DNA of 64,000 nt. Origin: Calditrichota bacterium. Lineage in GTDB: Bacteria; CLD3. Below are positions 45,573 to 54,523 of this stretch, piece after piece (within the stretch, counting starts at the first letter, position 1; every line of letters begins with the position of its first letter). A model generated the notes under the pieces. The model saw nothing but the letters and a program-made list of their open reading frames with translations. It was not told the origin of the DNA and searched no databases. Location of the stretch: the NCBI GenBank assembly GCA_008501735.1, contig QQUF01000002.1, forward strand, positions 57,280 to 121,279, read 5' to 3'. A program made the translations under genes and the position numbers.

Positions 45573-46703
45573 TCACTTTTTATCAAAAAAATTTTTGATA
45601 CTTAAAGCAACTTTATATTGTTGTTCGAAAGAGATTTCAGGGTAAATAGGTAACGAAATGATTTCTTTAGATATCTTTGTAGCTATAGGGTATTCTCTTT
45701 TCATTAAATACTTAAAGCACTTTTGTTCAGGCAAAATATATGGATAATAAATTTTACAACTTACTTTCTCTTCTAAAAGGAATTGAAATAAAGAGTCCCT
45801 TCTATCTGTTAAGATTACATATTGATTAAAAGAATGTCCTTTTGAGAGTTTTGGTAATTTGATATATTTGTTTAAGCTAAATTCTCTAAATAAATTATTA
45901 TAAATATTTGCTTTTTCTACCCTAAGTCTATTCCATTCACTAACGAACTTCATCTTAACATTAATAACTGCTGCTTGAATTGCATCTAGCCTAAAGTTCC
46001 CCCCAATTACTTCACTATTATTTTTTTCCCTAGCACCATGACTTCTTAAAAGTTTAATATGTTCCGCTAAATCCGAATTATTGGTAACAACTAAACCTCC
46101 GTCTCCAGCTCCTCCTAAATTTTTACTCGGAAAAAAGGAAAAACAACCCAAGTCTCCAATTGTTCCCACAAATTTATTTGTTAATGTTCTCGAACCAAAT
46201 GCTTGGGCAGAATCTTCAACAACTTTTAGATTATATTTTTTAGCAATTTCAGAAATCTTTATCATATCAACTGATTGCCCGAACAAATGAACAGGTAAAA
46301 TCACTTTTGTTTTTTTTGTAATTAATGACTCAATCTTAGTTACATCAATATTAAAATCATCATAACTAATATCTACAAAAATAGGCTTTGCTCCAAGTCT
46401 GACTATTGAATCAGCAGTTGCAACAAATGAAAAAGCTGTCGTAATTACCTCATCACCTTCCTTAACTCCTAAAGCCATTAATGATGCTAATAACGCATCA
46501 GTTCCTGAAGAGACAGTAATGGCATATTCTACACCAAGAAATTCTTTAAGATTATTTTCAAAAGAAGTCACTTGACTGCCCATGATAAATTCTTGGCTCT
46601 CTAAAACTTCTAAAACTGCTTTTTCTATGAGGGGTTTAATTTGGGAATACTGTTTTTTTAAATCAAGAAAAGGTACTTTAACTTCTGATTTCAATAACTT
46701 CAT
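45573..46703 (-). CDS. DegT family aminotransferase, WbpE-like (UDP-2-acetamido-2-deoxy-3-oxo-glucuronate aminotransferase)
   Basis: A 376-residue PLP aminotransferase with K194 in FFPSKNLGGAGDGG and D164 in VVEDSAQAFG. The FFPSKNLG-GDGG form is the one seen in WbpE and relatives. Its start overlaps the end of the WbpD-like gene by 26 bases, a strong coupling, and that gene makes the N-acetylation step after transamination. So this pair is the clearest WbpE/WbpD pair in the window. The 3-keto substrate would come from the WbpB-like oxidoreductase at 2638. Confidence 0.9.
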   Translation of the reverse strand: MKLLKSEVKVPFLDLKKQYSQIKPLIEKAVLEVLESQEFIMGSQVTSFENNLKEFLGVEYAITVSSGTDALLASLMALGVKEGDEVITTAFSFVATADSIVRLGAKPIFVDISYDDFNIDVTKIESLITKKTKVILPVHLFGQSVDMIKISEIAKKYNLKVVEDSAQAFGSRTLTNKFVGTIGDLGCFSFFPSKNLGGAGDGGLVVTNNSDLAEHIKLLRSHGAREKNNSEVIGGNFRLDAIQAAVINVKMKFVSEWNRLRVEKANIYNNLFREFSLNKYIKLPKLSKGHSFNQYVILTDRRDSLFQFLLEEKVSCKIYYPYILPEQKCFKYLMKREYPIATKISKEIISLPIYPEISFEQQYKVALSIKNFFDKK

Positions 46704-47259
46704 CTTCTTCTTTCATTAAATATTTTCGCGAACATTCTTTACAAATAGCTAATAAATCATAGAATTCTAACTTTTTTCCACAGCGACAAACCCAACCCAC
46801 TATTTGAGAAGGATTTCCAATAACCAATGCATAGTTAGGCAAATCTTTTGTTACGACACTCCCTGCACCGACTATCGAAAATTGACCGATATTTACACCA
46901 CAAATAATTGTAGCATTAGCTCCAAGTGAAGCACCTCTTTCGACATTCGTTTTTATATATTTTTGTTTATTTGGAAATTCCGAGCGTGGAAATAATACGT
47001 TAGTAAAGACAACTGACGGTCCACAGAACACATAATCTCCTAATATCACACCCTCAAATATTGAAACATTATTTTGTATTTTAACACTATTCCCTATACA
47101 AACATCATTTGCGACGTAAACATTTTGTCCGAGATTACAATTGCTACCAATTTTGGCATTTTTTTGAATGTGGGAAAAATGCCAAATATTAGTTCCAACT
47201 CCGATTTGAACACCTTCATCAATTACTGATGAAGGATGTACATAATAATCTAAAGACAT
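46678..47259 (-). CDS. wbpD: UDP-2-acetamido-3-amino-2,3-dideoxy-glucuronate N-acetyltransferase (WbpD/WlbB-like)
   Basis: A 193-residue hexapeptide acetyltransferase, very near the usual WbpD length. YYVHPSSVIDEGVQIGVGTNIWHFSHI opens the beta-helix. GPSVVFTNVLFPRSEFPNKQKY is characteristic of the WbpD/WlbB group, and the C-terminus carries a CRCGKKLEF segment with two further cysteines in AICKECSRKY, possibly a zinc ribbon. It acetylates the 3-amino group made by WbpE. The gene follows the 4-epimerase gene by 15 bases. Confidence 0.88.
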   Translation of the reverse strand: MSLDYYVHPSSVIDEGVQIGVGTNIWHFSHIQKNAKIGSNCNLGQNVYVANDVCIGNSVKIQNNVSIFEGVILGDYVFCGPSVVFTNVLFPRSEFPNKQKYIKTNVERGASLGANATIICGVNIGQFSIVGAGSVVTKDLPNYALVIGNPSQIVGWVCRCGKKLEFYDLLAICKECSRKYLMKEEDEVIEIRS

Positions 47260-47274
47260 TTAAGTTACTTAGCT

Positions 47275-48228
47275 CTAACCGAAATGTGAATTTTCTTTGT
47301 ACCAATCCATAAAATTCCTAATTCCATCTTCAATAGAAACTTTCGGGTAGTAATCTAATTTTTCAATTGAGTGATCAATGTCTGCACACGTTTCAGGAAC
47401 ATCACCAGGTTGAATCGGAAGTAAGTTTTTAATTGCTTCTTTACCGAGTTCTTTTTCAATTAATTGAACAAAGTAAAGCAACTCGACTGGTTTGTTATTT
47501 CCTAAGTTAAAAACTTCACAAGGGTGGTTTCTCTCCAAAGAAGCCTCAATACCTTGAACAATGTCAGAAACATAAGTGAAGTCTCTTTTCATCTTCCCGT
47601 AGTTGTATATGTCTATTGGTTTACCTTCAAGAATTGCTTTTGCAAAAATGTAAAGTGCCATATCAGGTCTTCCCCAAGGTCCATAAACAGTGAAGAATCT
47701 GAGTCCTGTTGTTGGCATTTTAAAAAGATGTGAGTAAGTGTGAGCCATCAATTCATTGGCTTTTTTGCTTGCTGCGTAAAGCGAAATCGGATTGTCAACT
47801 CTGTCCGCTACTGAAAAAGGCGATTTTTTATTGCTACCATAAACACTTGAGCTTGAAGCATAAACAAAGTTTTCGATTTCATTTCTTTTAGAAAGTTCAA
47901 GAATATTTAAGAAACCTTCCAAGTTAGATTTTTGGTAAGCAAAAGGGTTTGTCAATGAGTAACGAACTCCTGCTTGAGCTGCTAAATTACAAACTTTAGA
48001 AATTTTATTTTCTTTAAAAACTTTCTCTAAAGCATCAAAATCACATAAATCATTTTGGTAGAAATGAAAATTTGGATAAGACTTTAAAATTTCGATTCTT
48101 TTATTCTTGAGATTCACGTCGTAGTAATCATTAATTACATCGTAACCGACTATTTCTTTACCGTCTTCGAGAGATTTTTTCGCTAAATGAAAGCCTATGA
48201 ATCCGGCAGTTCCTGTAATTAAATGCAT
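47275..48228 (-). CDS. NAD-dependent UDP-glucuronate 4-epimerase-like protein
   Basis: A 317-residue short-chain dehydrogenase/reductase of the extended type. The NAD loop is TGTAGFIGFHLAK (residues 5-17), and the active-site pair is Y and K in YAASKKANE with an upstream SSSSVYG. NDYYDVNLKNKRIEIL near residue 32 and GPWGRPDMALYIFAKAI are typical of UDP-glucuronate 4-epimerases (CapI, LspL). It would turn UDP-GlcA from Ugd into UDP-GalA. Other uronate epimerisations cannot be excluded. Confidence 0.88.
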   Translation of the reverse strand: MHLITGTAGFIGFHLAKKSLEDGKEIVGYDVINDYYDVNLKNKRIEILKSYPNFHFYQNDLCDFDALEKVFKENKISKVCNLAAQAGVRYSLTNPFAYQKSNLEGFLNILELSKRNEIENFVYASSSSVYGSNKKSPFSVADRVDNPISLYAASKKANELMAHTYSHLFKMPTTGLRFFTVYGPWGRPDMALYIFAKAILEGKPIDIYNYGKMKRDFTYVSDIVQGIEASLERNHPCEVFNLGNNKPVELLYFVQLIEKELGKEAIKNLLPIQPGDVPETCADIDHSIEKLDYYPKVSIEDGIRNFMDWYKENSHFG

Positions 48229-48231
48229 ATT

Positions 48232-49545
48232 TTAAAGTCCCCAAACGGTAAAACCGTTTTCTGTTAATTCGTTGTGATTTAAAATTCCTTTGACATCAAT
48301 AATTATTGGATTTTTAGTAGTCATTGATGCAAAATCTTCCGCTGTGAGTTTGGTATAAGGTTCGTGAGATACAGCTAAAATTATCGCATCATATTTTTTA
48401 TCTGATTTTGTGTAATCCACCGAATCCAAGCCATAAAAATCTTTTATTTCATCTTGACTTGTGAAAGCGTCTGTTACATCAACATCAACTCCAAAATCTT
48501 TCAATTCTTTTACAATGTCAATTACTTTCGAGTTCCTCAAATCACTAACATTTTCTTTAAAAGTCATTCCCATAACGAGAACTTTTGATTCAGTTGCAAC
48601 TTTGTGAAAATGCCCTAATTTCTTAACAGTATTCACAGCAACGTGTTTTGCCATATAGTCGTTGAGTCTTCTTCCTGCAAGAATTATTTCTGGAGTATAA
48701 CCAAGAGATTCAGCTTTGTAAGTCAAATAATAAGGGTCAACTCCAATACAATGTCCTCCGACAAGTCCAGGACTAAATTTTAAGAAATTCCATTTCGTTC
48801 CAGCGGCGTCAAGAACTTCACGAGTGCTGATTCCAACTTTATCAAAAATTACCGAAAGTTCATTCATCAAAGCAATATTCAAATCACGTTGAACATTTTC
48901 GATAACTTTTGCAGCTTCAGCTACTTTAATGTTACTCGCTCTATAAACTCCGACAGTGATAATTTCTTCATAAATTTCGGCTATTTCCTCTAAAGTCTCT
49001 TCATCCATTCCAGAAACGATTTTTGTTACTTTTGTTAAAGTATGTTCTTTGTCTCCTGGATTTATTCTTTCAGGAGAGTAACCAATTTTAAAATCAGCAC
49101 CAACTTTAAGTCCTGACTCTTTTTCCAAGATAGGAACGCAAATTTCTTCTGTTGCTCCAGGATATACAGTTGACTCATAAATAACTATTGAATCTTTTGT
49201 CAAATTTTTCCCGACTGTCGTTGAAGCAGCAATCAAAGGCGTAAAGTCAGGTTGTTTATTTTTATCAACTGGAGTCGGAACAGTGATTATGATAAATTTT
49301 GATTTTTGTAATTCCGTAGGGTCAGCAGTAAAATAAATATCAGCTCCGTCAAAATCACTACTTTCTAACTCTCGCGAAGGGTCAATTTTATTTCGCATCA
49401 TTTCGATTCTTGGCTCACTAATATCAAGACCAATTACAGAGAACTTCTTTGCAAATTCCAAAGCGATTGGTAACCCGACATAGCCTAAACCGACAACAGA
49501 AATCTTTGTTTCATTACTTCTAATTAAGTTTGCTATTTTATTCAA
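48232..49545 (-). CDS. UDP-N-acetyl-hexosamine 6-dehydrogenase (WbpA/TviB type nucleotide-sugar dehydrogenase)
   Basis: A 437-residue NAD-dependent dehydrogenase that oxidises C6 twice to a uronic acid. N-terminal VVGLGYVGLPIALEFAKKF binds NAD. The catalytic Cys lies in GLVGGHCIGVDPYYL (near residue 264), the form typical for UDP-GlcNAc and UDP-GalNAc dehydrogenases rather than UDP-Glc. It starts with TTG 49545; TTGA overlaps the antiterminator stop by four bases. With WbpB, WbpE and WbpD-like enzymes in the locus, UDP-GlcNAcA as product is the best guess. Confidence 0.9.
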   Translation of the reverse strand: MNKIANLIRSNETKISVVGLGYVGLPIALEFAKKFSVIGLDISEPRIEMMRNKIDPSRELESSDFDGADIYFTADPTELQKSKFIIITVPTPVDKNKQPDFTPLIAASTTVGKNLTKDSIVIYESTVYPGATEEICVPILEKESGLKVGADFKIGYSPERINPGDKEHTLTKVTKIVSGMDEETLEEIAEIYEEIITVGVYRASNIKVAEAAKVIENVQRDLNIALMNELSVIFDKVGISTREVLDAAGTKWNFLKFSPGLVGGHCIGVDPYYLTYKAESLGYTPEIILAGRRLNDYMAKHVAVNTVKKLGHFHKVATESKVLVMGMTFKENVSDLRNSKVIDIVKELKDFGVDVDVTDAFTSQDEIKDFYGLDSVDYTKSDKKYDAIILAVSHEPYTKLTAEDFASMTTKNPIIIDVKGILNHNELTENGFTVWGL

Positions 49546-50081
49546 TTATTAGCTCCATTTTTTTCCATCTTTAAAGAAAAGCCTTCAACATTTATCGAAA
49601 AAGCCTGCATTAAAGAATCTATTCTAATGATAAATCTCTTACTTTCAATATTTTCTACTACACTTCCTTTATGCCCTTTAAAAACTCCATCTAAAATTTT
49701 AACCTCTGACCCTATTTTATAATCTTGAAATTTTTCAGGTTGAGGATTAAGTGCTTCATTATTTTGACTTCCCTGAATTAACTGAATATCTTGTTCAGAA
49801 ATTTTTTCAGGTTCATTTGAAAGTTGAACAAACCTGCTTACACCATAGGTTTCAAGGACACTTACTCGCTCTTTCCAAAGGTTAATTTTAACAAAAACAT
49901 ACCCTGGGAACAAAGGCATTTCGACTTTCTTTTTGCGGTCTTTCCATTGTCTAATCGCTGTGTAAGTTGCATAAAGGCATTCAATATTTTTATCAATTAA
50001 CCTTTGATAAACTTTTGCGTCATGTCTTGACTTAACAGTAATCGCGTACCAAATTTTTTCATTTGGCAAAGAATTAGTCAT
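49542..50081 (-). CDS. UpxY-type transcription antiterminator (NusG/RfaH paralogue)
   Basis: A 179-residue NusG-like regulator: an NGN domain (WYAITVKSRHDAKVYQRL to about residue 95, with MPLFPGYVFVKI) and a C-terminal KOW region (SEVKILDGVFKGHKGSVV near residue 125). In Bacteroides capsule loci, UpxY proteins encoded early in the operon keep RNA polymerase going through the long locus. Here it is the second gene, eight bases after ugd, ahead of 47 further same-strand genes, which fits that job. The partner UpxZ was not found. Confidence 0.9.
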   Translation of the reverse strand: MTNSLPNEKIWYAITVKSRHDAKVYQRLIDKNIECLYATYTAIRQWKDRKKKVEMPLFPGYVFVKINLWKERVSVLETYGVSRFVQLSNEPEKISEQDIQLIQGSQNNEALNPQPEKFQDYKIGSEVKILDGVFKGHKGSVVENIESKRFIIRIDSLMQAFSINVEGFSLKMEKNGANN

Positions 50082-50089
50082 TTTAAAAT

Positions 50090-51391
50090 TTATTGTCTTC
50101 CAATACTAAAATATTCAAAACCAAATTCTCGCATATGGTTTGGTTGATACAAATTTCTACCATCAAAGATTACGTGTTTATTCATCGCTTTAGCTAATTT
50201 AGCGAAGTTAGGCATTCTGAAAGCATTCCACTCTGTAACAATTGCTAATGCATCGGCATTTTCAACAACATCTAAAGGATTTTTACCAAAATAAATTTTA
50301 TCACCAAAAACATTCTTAACATTTGCCATAGCTTCAGGATCAAAAGCACGAACAATAGCACCTGCTTCCAAAAGAGATTCAATTAATTTTAATGCAGGAG
50401 CTTCTCTTATATCATCTGTATTTGGCTTAAACGAAAGTCCCCAAACAGCAATTGTTTTCCCTTTCAAATCTTCACCAAAGTAGTTCTTGATTTTATTTGT
50501 CAAAACCAGTTTCTGTTTGTCATTCACTCTGTCAACTGCCTCAAGAATCTCAAGCTGATGATTATTTTGACGTGCCGTAACCATTAATGCAGAAATATCT
50601 TTTGGAAAACAAGAACCGCCATAACCAACTCCAGGGAATAAAAATTTATTACCAATTCTTTGGTCTGAGCCGATTCCTTTACGCACAGAGTTTACGTCTG
50701 CACCAACTTTCTCACAAAGATTTGCAATATCGTTAATGAATGAAATCTTAGTCGCTAAAAAGCAATTCGCAGCATACTTTGTCATTTCTGCAGATTTTTC
50801 GTCCATAACAATAAGTCTGTCCATACTTCTTGTGAAAGGACTGTAAAGCTCTCTCATCAATTCAATTGCTCTTTCATTTTTTGTCCCAATAATTACTCTA
50901 TCAGGCTTCATAAAATCATCAATCGCAACACCTTCCTTAAGAAATTCAGGGTTTGAGACAACAGCAAAATCGTGATCAGTATACTTTTTAATTTCAGCAG
51001 TAACCTTTTCAGCTGTTCCAACAGGAACTGTACTTTTATCAACAACGACTTTAAAGTCATTCATATGTTCGCCAATGCTTTTTGCAACTGCCATTACATA
51101 TTTTAGATTTGCACTTCCATCTTCATTTTCAGGAGTTCCGACAGCGATAAAACAAATTTGCGATTGCTTAACAGCAGAAGCAATATCTGTTGTAAAATGC
51201 AATCTATCTTCACGTACATTTCTTTTGATAAACTCAGCTAAGCCAATTTCATAAATTGGGACTTCGCCATTATTTAAGGCATTAATTTTATTTTTATCTA
51301 TGTCAACACAAATTACATTGTTTCCGCTTTCGGCAAAACAAGTTCCGCTAACTAATCCAACGTAACCAGTACCGATTACACAAATATCCAT
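50090..51391 (-). CDS. ugd: UDP-glucose 6-dehydrogenase
   Basis: A 433-residue enzyme oxidising UDP-glucose to UDP-glucuronate. MDICVIGTGYVGLVSGTCFAE is the Rossmann N-terminus. The catalytic Cys sits in GVGYGGSCFPKD (near residue 260), the standard UDP-glucose type, and the C-terminal FKPNTDDIREAP is conserved. It is the first gene of the unit, with GGAG nine bases before its ATG and a promoter-like element at 51431-51459. Its product feeds the 4-epimerase and any GlcA-using transferases here. Confidence 0.95.
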   Translation of the reverse strand: MDICVIGTGYVGLVSGTCFAESGNNVICVDIDKNKINALNNGEVPIYEIGLAEFIKRNVREDRLHFTTDIASAVKQSQICFIAVGTPENEDGSANLKYVMAVAKSIGEHMNDFKVVVDKSTVPVGTAEKVTAEIKKYTDHDFAVVSNPEFLKEGVAIDDFMKPDRVIIGTKNERAIELMRELYSPFTRSMDRLIVMDEKSAEMTKYAANCFLATKISFINDIANLCEKVGADVNSVRKGIGSDQRIGNKFLFPGVGYGGSCFPKDISALMVTARQNNHQLEILEAVDRVNDKQKLVLTNKIKNYFGEDLKGKTIAVWGLSFKPNTDDIREAPALKLIESLLEAGAIVRAFDPEAMANVKNVFGDKIYFGKNPLDVVENADALAIVTEWNAFRMPNFAKLAKAMNKHVIFDGRNLYQPNHMREFGFEYFSIGRQ

Positions 51392-51430
51392 TTATTTACT
51401 CCAAAAAGTTATTTTTTTAAAAAGTCTAAA

Positions 51431-51459
51431 AATGTAAGAATCTTATTGTTTTTTGTCAA
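51431..51459 (-). promoter_or_regulatory. Predicted sigma70-like promoter for the glycan locus
   Basis: On the minus strand TTGACA (51454-51459) is followed after exactly 17 bases by TACATT (51431-51436), about 40 bases before the ugd ATG. The -35 box is a perfect match and the -10 box matches four of six. A 7-base inverted repeat, GTAAGAA at 51434-51440 and TTCTTAC at 51468-51474, encloses the element and might be an operator. Confidence 0.65.
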
Positions 51460-51561
51460 TAAAACAGTTCTTACGAAAAACGGCACAAGTTAAGCAAAAA
51501 GATGAGAATTTTTGTTACCTAAATCAATTTTTTGAAAGAAATTTGAATGAATTAAAAATTG

Positions 51562-54348
51562 TTAGAAAGGTTCACCGATTGAGTCACCTTCGTGAGTCTG
51601 AATTTTTAAGTCTTTGAGTTGTGGCGAATCAAGTCCAATTTTCAGAAAATAACCTGCATTTAGACCGTAAGGAACCCAACGAAATCCAAGTTTCCATTTG
51701 TGCAAAGTCCTTACAAAATTAAATTCGTGACTTCTGATTATTCTTTTCACAAGGTCGTAAGCAGCAACGTAAGAAAAAGTCCAATTCGTCGTTGGTTGAG
51801 CTGCTAAATCAACTGACATTTGTGAAGTCTTAGTAAACTTTCCACCTGTTCTCGCTGGTCTATCCATTCCCCAACTCACTGAGGATTTTAATTTCCAAGG
51901 AACTCGCAAATTGTCAATTGAATCATTTCTCAAAGCCAAATTCCCAGACTTGTCGTGAAGCTGAGTTGGAGTAATTCCAAATAAATCCGATTCACTTTTT
52001 TCTGTTTCCGCTACAACTGGTGCGTTAATTTCCGCTTCGTTTCCGCCTTTCAAAGTAAAACTCAAATCCAAATCCAAATCAGTCAAGTTTGCAATTTTAG
52101 TTTTGTCGGTTTCAAAAAGATATTTTTTAGAATTAAAAGCATAAAAAGTATGAGTCGTTTTGATTGTTGTGTTAAAATTTGGAAAAGGACGAGCCGTCAA
52201 AGTGCTTTGCAAATCCGAAAGTCTCAAACTGTCTGCTTCAAAATTGTAGCTTGAACTCAAATTTAAATCAAAAAGGTCAGCCTTTTTTTCAGTTCTACTT
52301 AAAGAATCTCCACTCCAATATTTCATTTGAAACTTGTTGCCCAAACCAAAATCTAACCTTCTCGTTTTAGAAGTTGAAGTAGCTCCAACAATTCCCGTTT
52401 TGTTTCCGCCAAACTTGTCAACTCTTCCTACAACTTCACCATTTTCATTTTTTACTTCTTGGAAATTGCCCCAAGAGTTTTCCGAGAAATCAGGAGCGTA
52501 AGTGTAAGTGATTGAAGGGTCAACGACGTGACGAAGTTGCTGAATGCTCCAAAAACCAACATTCCGAGTTCCGTAAAGTTTTGTGTTTACTCTAAGGCTT
52601 GTCGAGAAAGTTTGACGAACTTTGAAGCCATCAACAAAGTCAACTTGAACCGAATCTTCACCTGCATCATTTTGAATCAAAGTTCCTTCTTGGTATTTTT
52701 CAACAAAAGTTGCGTTGTAACTAAAACTTGGCGTAATGCTAAAGTAACTCAACTTCGGCGAAACTTGTAACGAACTCGAATAACCTGCTCCTTTGTGAAC
52801 TTCGTCTTCCCAAAAGGTTGTGAGCGTATCAATTTCCGAAGATTTGTAACGCTCAAAAGTGAAATTATTGCCTGAAATTCTAATGTCTTTGTACCAAGGT
52901 CTTTCAACCACAACTCCTTCAACAGCTTTTGGCGAGCCAAAAAGATAAATATTTGTTTTTGAAAAAGTTACTTTTGGAAAATTTGAACGAACTACTTTTG
53001 TTTTTTCGCCTTCGGTAAAAGTCGTGCTTTTGTTTGCATTGTAAGTAAGTGAGTAATCTTTAAAACTAGTCGAAATGCTTGGTAAAGTTTCGGTTTCACT
53101 TGTTTTAACGCCGTCGGAGTAGTTTGTTGTTTTTTCTGCTAAAAATGAAATCGGATTGCTTTTGTAACTTGCTGTCAGTTGCGGGAATTTTGTTCTTTCC
53201 TGTGTCAGATCACTTCCTGAAAAGTTTTTTTCATTTTCATAAAGAATCCTAAATTTCGTGTCTCTCGTCAAGTAATCTTCGTAAGAAGCCTTTGAAGTCG
53301 TTTTCTGAGAAGCAAGACGGTCTTCGAGATTCGGACTTAATTCACGAATCGGGTTATTTTTTGAGAAGTAAAGGTCAATGTTAATTTTACCTTTTTGCCT
53401 AACGTTTTCGTTGTGTCGCCAGCCAATACTCCAAAACCTTGTTTTCTCGAAAGGATTGCTTCCTCGCTCAGAAAAATTTCCGTAAAGCAAACCGTCAAGG
53501 TCGTAACGTCTTTTGTAATTGAATTTCCAATCGGCTTCAAAACCTGACTTTTCTTTAAAAGTCGAAATTGCCCAAAGGTCAAAATATTCGTCAGGAGCGA
53601 TGTAAATCCCAAGTTCGCGAAGCTCTCTTCCTGTGTCAGTTGTTTCGGCGTAACTTGGCGGAATGATTCCCGAACGTCTTTCGGTGTTTGTCGGAATCAC
53701 TGCAAAAGGCAAAGCTGCAACAGGAACTTCTTTGAAGTGCAAATAAACAGGTCTTGCGATAACTTTGTCTTTGTAAAGCATTTTAAGTTTCGGAGCTCGA
53801 AAGTAGTAATGAGGAGTGTCAAGTTCGCAAGTTGTGAAATCTCCTTGTTTGATAAAAAGAGTGTTGTCTTCACTTTTTGCGATGTCTTGTCCGTGATAAA
53901 AAGATTCCTCGATTTTTGTTTTACCTTTTGAGATTTTCCCACGTTTTGTTTTGATGTTGTAAGTAAGGTGTTCACCTTCCATCGTTTGAGCTCCGTCACG
54001 AAATTTTGGTTTCCCGACTAATTCTATGTAAAATTTTGTGGAATCTTCTTTTGAGTAAACGGTGTCCAATTTCCCTTCTGCAAAAACAAGGTCATTTTCC
54101 CAATCGACAGTAATTTTGTGAGCCGTTAAAGTTGTTCCTTTGTACTTAACTTGTGCATTGCCGATTAAGTAAGTTTTCTGCTCATCAATAAAGTATTTTA
54201 TCGAATTTGCTTTGTAAGTGATTGTTGTGTCAACGGAAGATTTCGTTGTCTTTGGTTCACGGACTTTTGTGTCAGGATTTTCGTCTTGAGCAATAACAAT
54301 CTGCGAAAAAAGAATCAGAAAAATTGTAAATTGAAAAATAATATTCAT
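51562..54348 (-). CDS. lptD: LPS assembly outer-membrane protein LptD-like (OstA family)
   Basis: A 928-residue protein with a signal peptide (residues 1-20, ending VIAQ). An OstA/LptA-like beta-jellyroll follows at about residues 48-165 (KANSIKYFIDEQKTYLIGNA and later repeats), then a large C-terminal beta-barrel with many alternating aromatic strands. PVAALPFAVIPTNTERRSGIIPPSY is typical of LptD-like proteins of the FCB group. It would insert LPS into the outer membrane. The disulfide cysteines of E. coli LptD are not evident. It is divergent from the M23 gene and upstream of the glycan locus. Confidence 0.83.
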   Translation of the reverse strand: MNIIFQFTIFLILFSQIVIAQDENPDTKVREPKTTKSSVDTTITYKANSIKYFIDEQKTYLIGNAQVKYKGTTLTAHKITVDWENDLVFAEGKLDTVYSKEDSTKFYIELVGKPKFRDGAQTMEGEHLTYNIKTKRGKISKGKTKIEESFYHGQDIAKSEDNTLFIKQGDFTTCELDTPHYYFRAPKLKMLYKDKVIARPVYLHFKEVPVAALPFAVIPTNTERRSGIIPPSYAETTDTGRELRELGIYIAPDEYFDLWAISTFKEKSGFEADWKFNYKRRYDLDGLLYGNFSERGSNPFEKTRFWSIGWRHNENVRQKGKINIDLYFSKNNPIRELSPNLEDRLASQKTTSKASYEDYLTRDTKFRILYENEKNFSGSDLTQERTKFPQLTASYKSNPISFLAEKTTNYSDGVKTSETETLPSISTSFKDYSLTYNANKSTTFTEGEKTKVVRSNFPKVTFSKTNIYLFGSPKAVEGVVVERPWYKDIRISGNNFTFERYKSSEIDTLTTFWEDEVHKGAGYSSSLQVSPKLSYFSITPSFSYNATFVEKYQEGTLIQNDAGEDSVQVDFVDGFKVRQTFSTSLRVNTKLYGTRNVGFWSIQQLRHVVDPSITYTYAPDFSENSWGNFQEVKNENGEVVGRVDKFGGNKTGIVGATSTSKTRRLDFGLGNKFQMKYWSGDSLSRTEKKADLFDLNLSSSYNFEADSLRLSDLQSTLTARPFPNFNTTIKTTHTFYAFNSKKYLFETDKTKIANLTDLDLDLSFTLKGGNEAEINAPVVAETEKSESDLFGITPTQLHDKSGNLALRNDSIDNLRVPWKLKSSVSWGMDRPARTGGKFTKTSQMSVDLAAQPTTNWTFSYVAAYDLVKRIIRSHEFNFVRTLHKWKLGFRWVPYGLNAGYFLKIGLDSPQLKDLKIQTHEGDSIGEPF

Positions 54349-54523
54349 TAAGTTTTACGCTGTCTCAAAAAGAATTAAAAATTAGGAATTAAGAATTTAG
54401 AATTGTTAGTCTTTAGTAGAATTACCAATTCATTCTGAAATTTCTTCACAAACTTAACATTTGGTTTCTGAATTCTGTCTCCTGAATTCTGTTTCCCGAA
54501 AATTAAAGAATAAAGATTCAAGA
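54349..54523. other. Divergent intergenic region between lptD and the M23 gene
   Basis: 175 bases, very AT-rich, should hold the promoters of both genes, but no clear -35/-10 pair was found. CTGAATTCTGT occurs twice in a direct repeat about 16 bases apart near 54467-54494. No RNA gene was seen. Confidence 0.4.

Noticed and set aside
51475-51561. Terminator or JUMPstart/ops-like element between lptD and ugd
   Set aside because: No GC-rich hairpin with a T-run and no GGCGGTAG-like sequence were found in this AT-rich stretch.
53337-53999. 91- and 100-codon minus-strand ORFs in a second frame of lptD
   Set aside because: They overlap the LptD-like reading frame, are rich in Lys and Thr without recognisable domains, and arise from the AT-rich codon pattern.
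54461-54523. Upstream ATG for the M23 peptidase gene
   Set aside because: It would place 21 charged residues ahead of a clean signal peptide; ATG 54524 is the better start.
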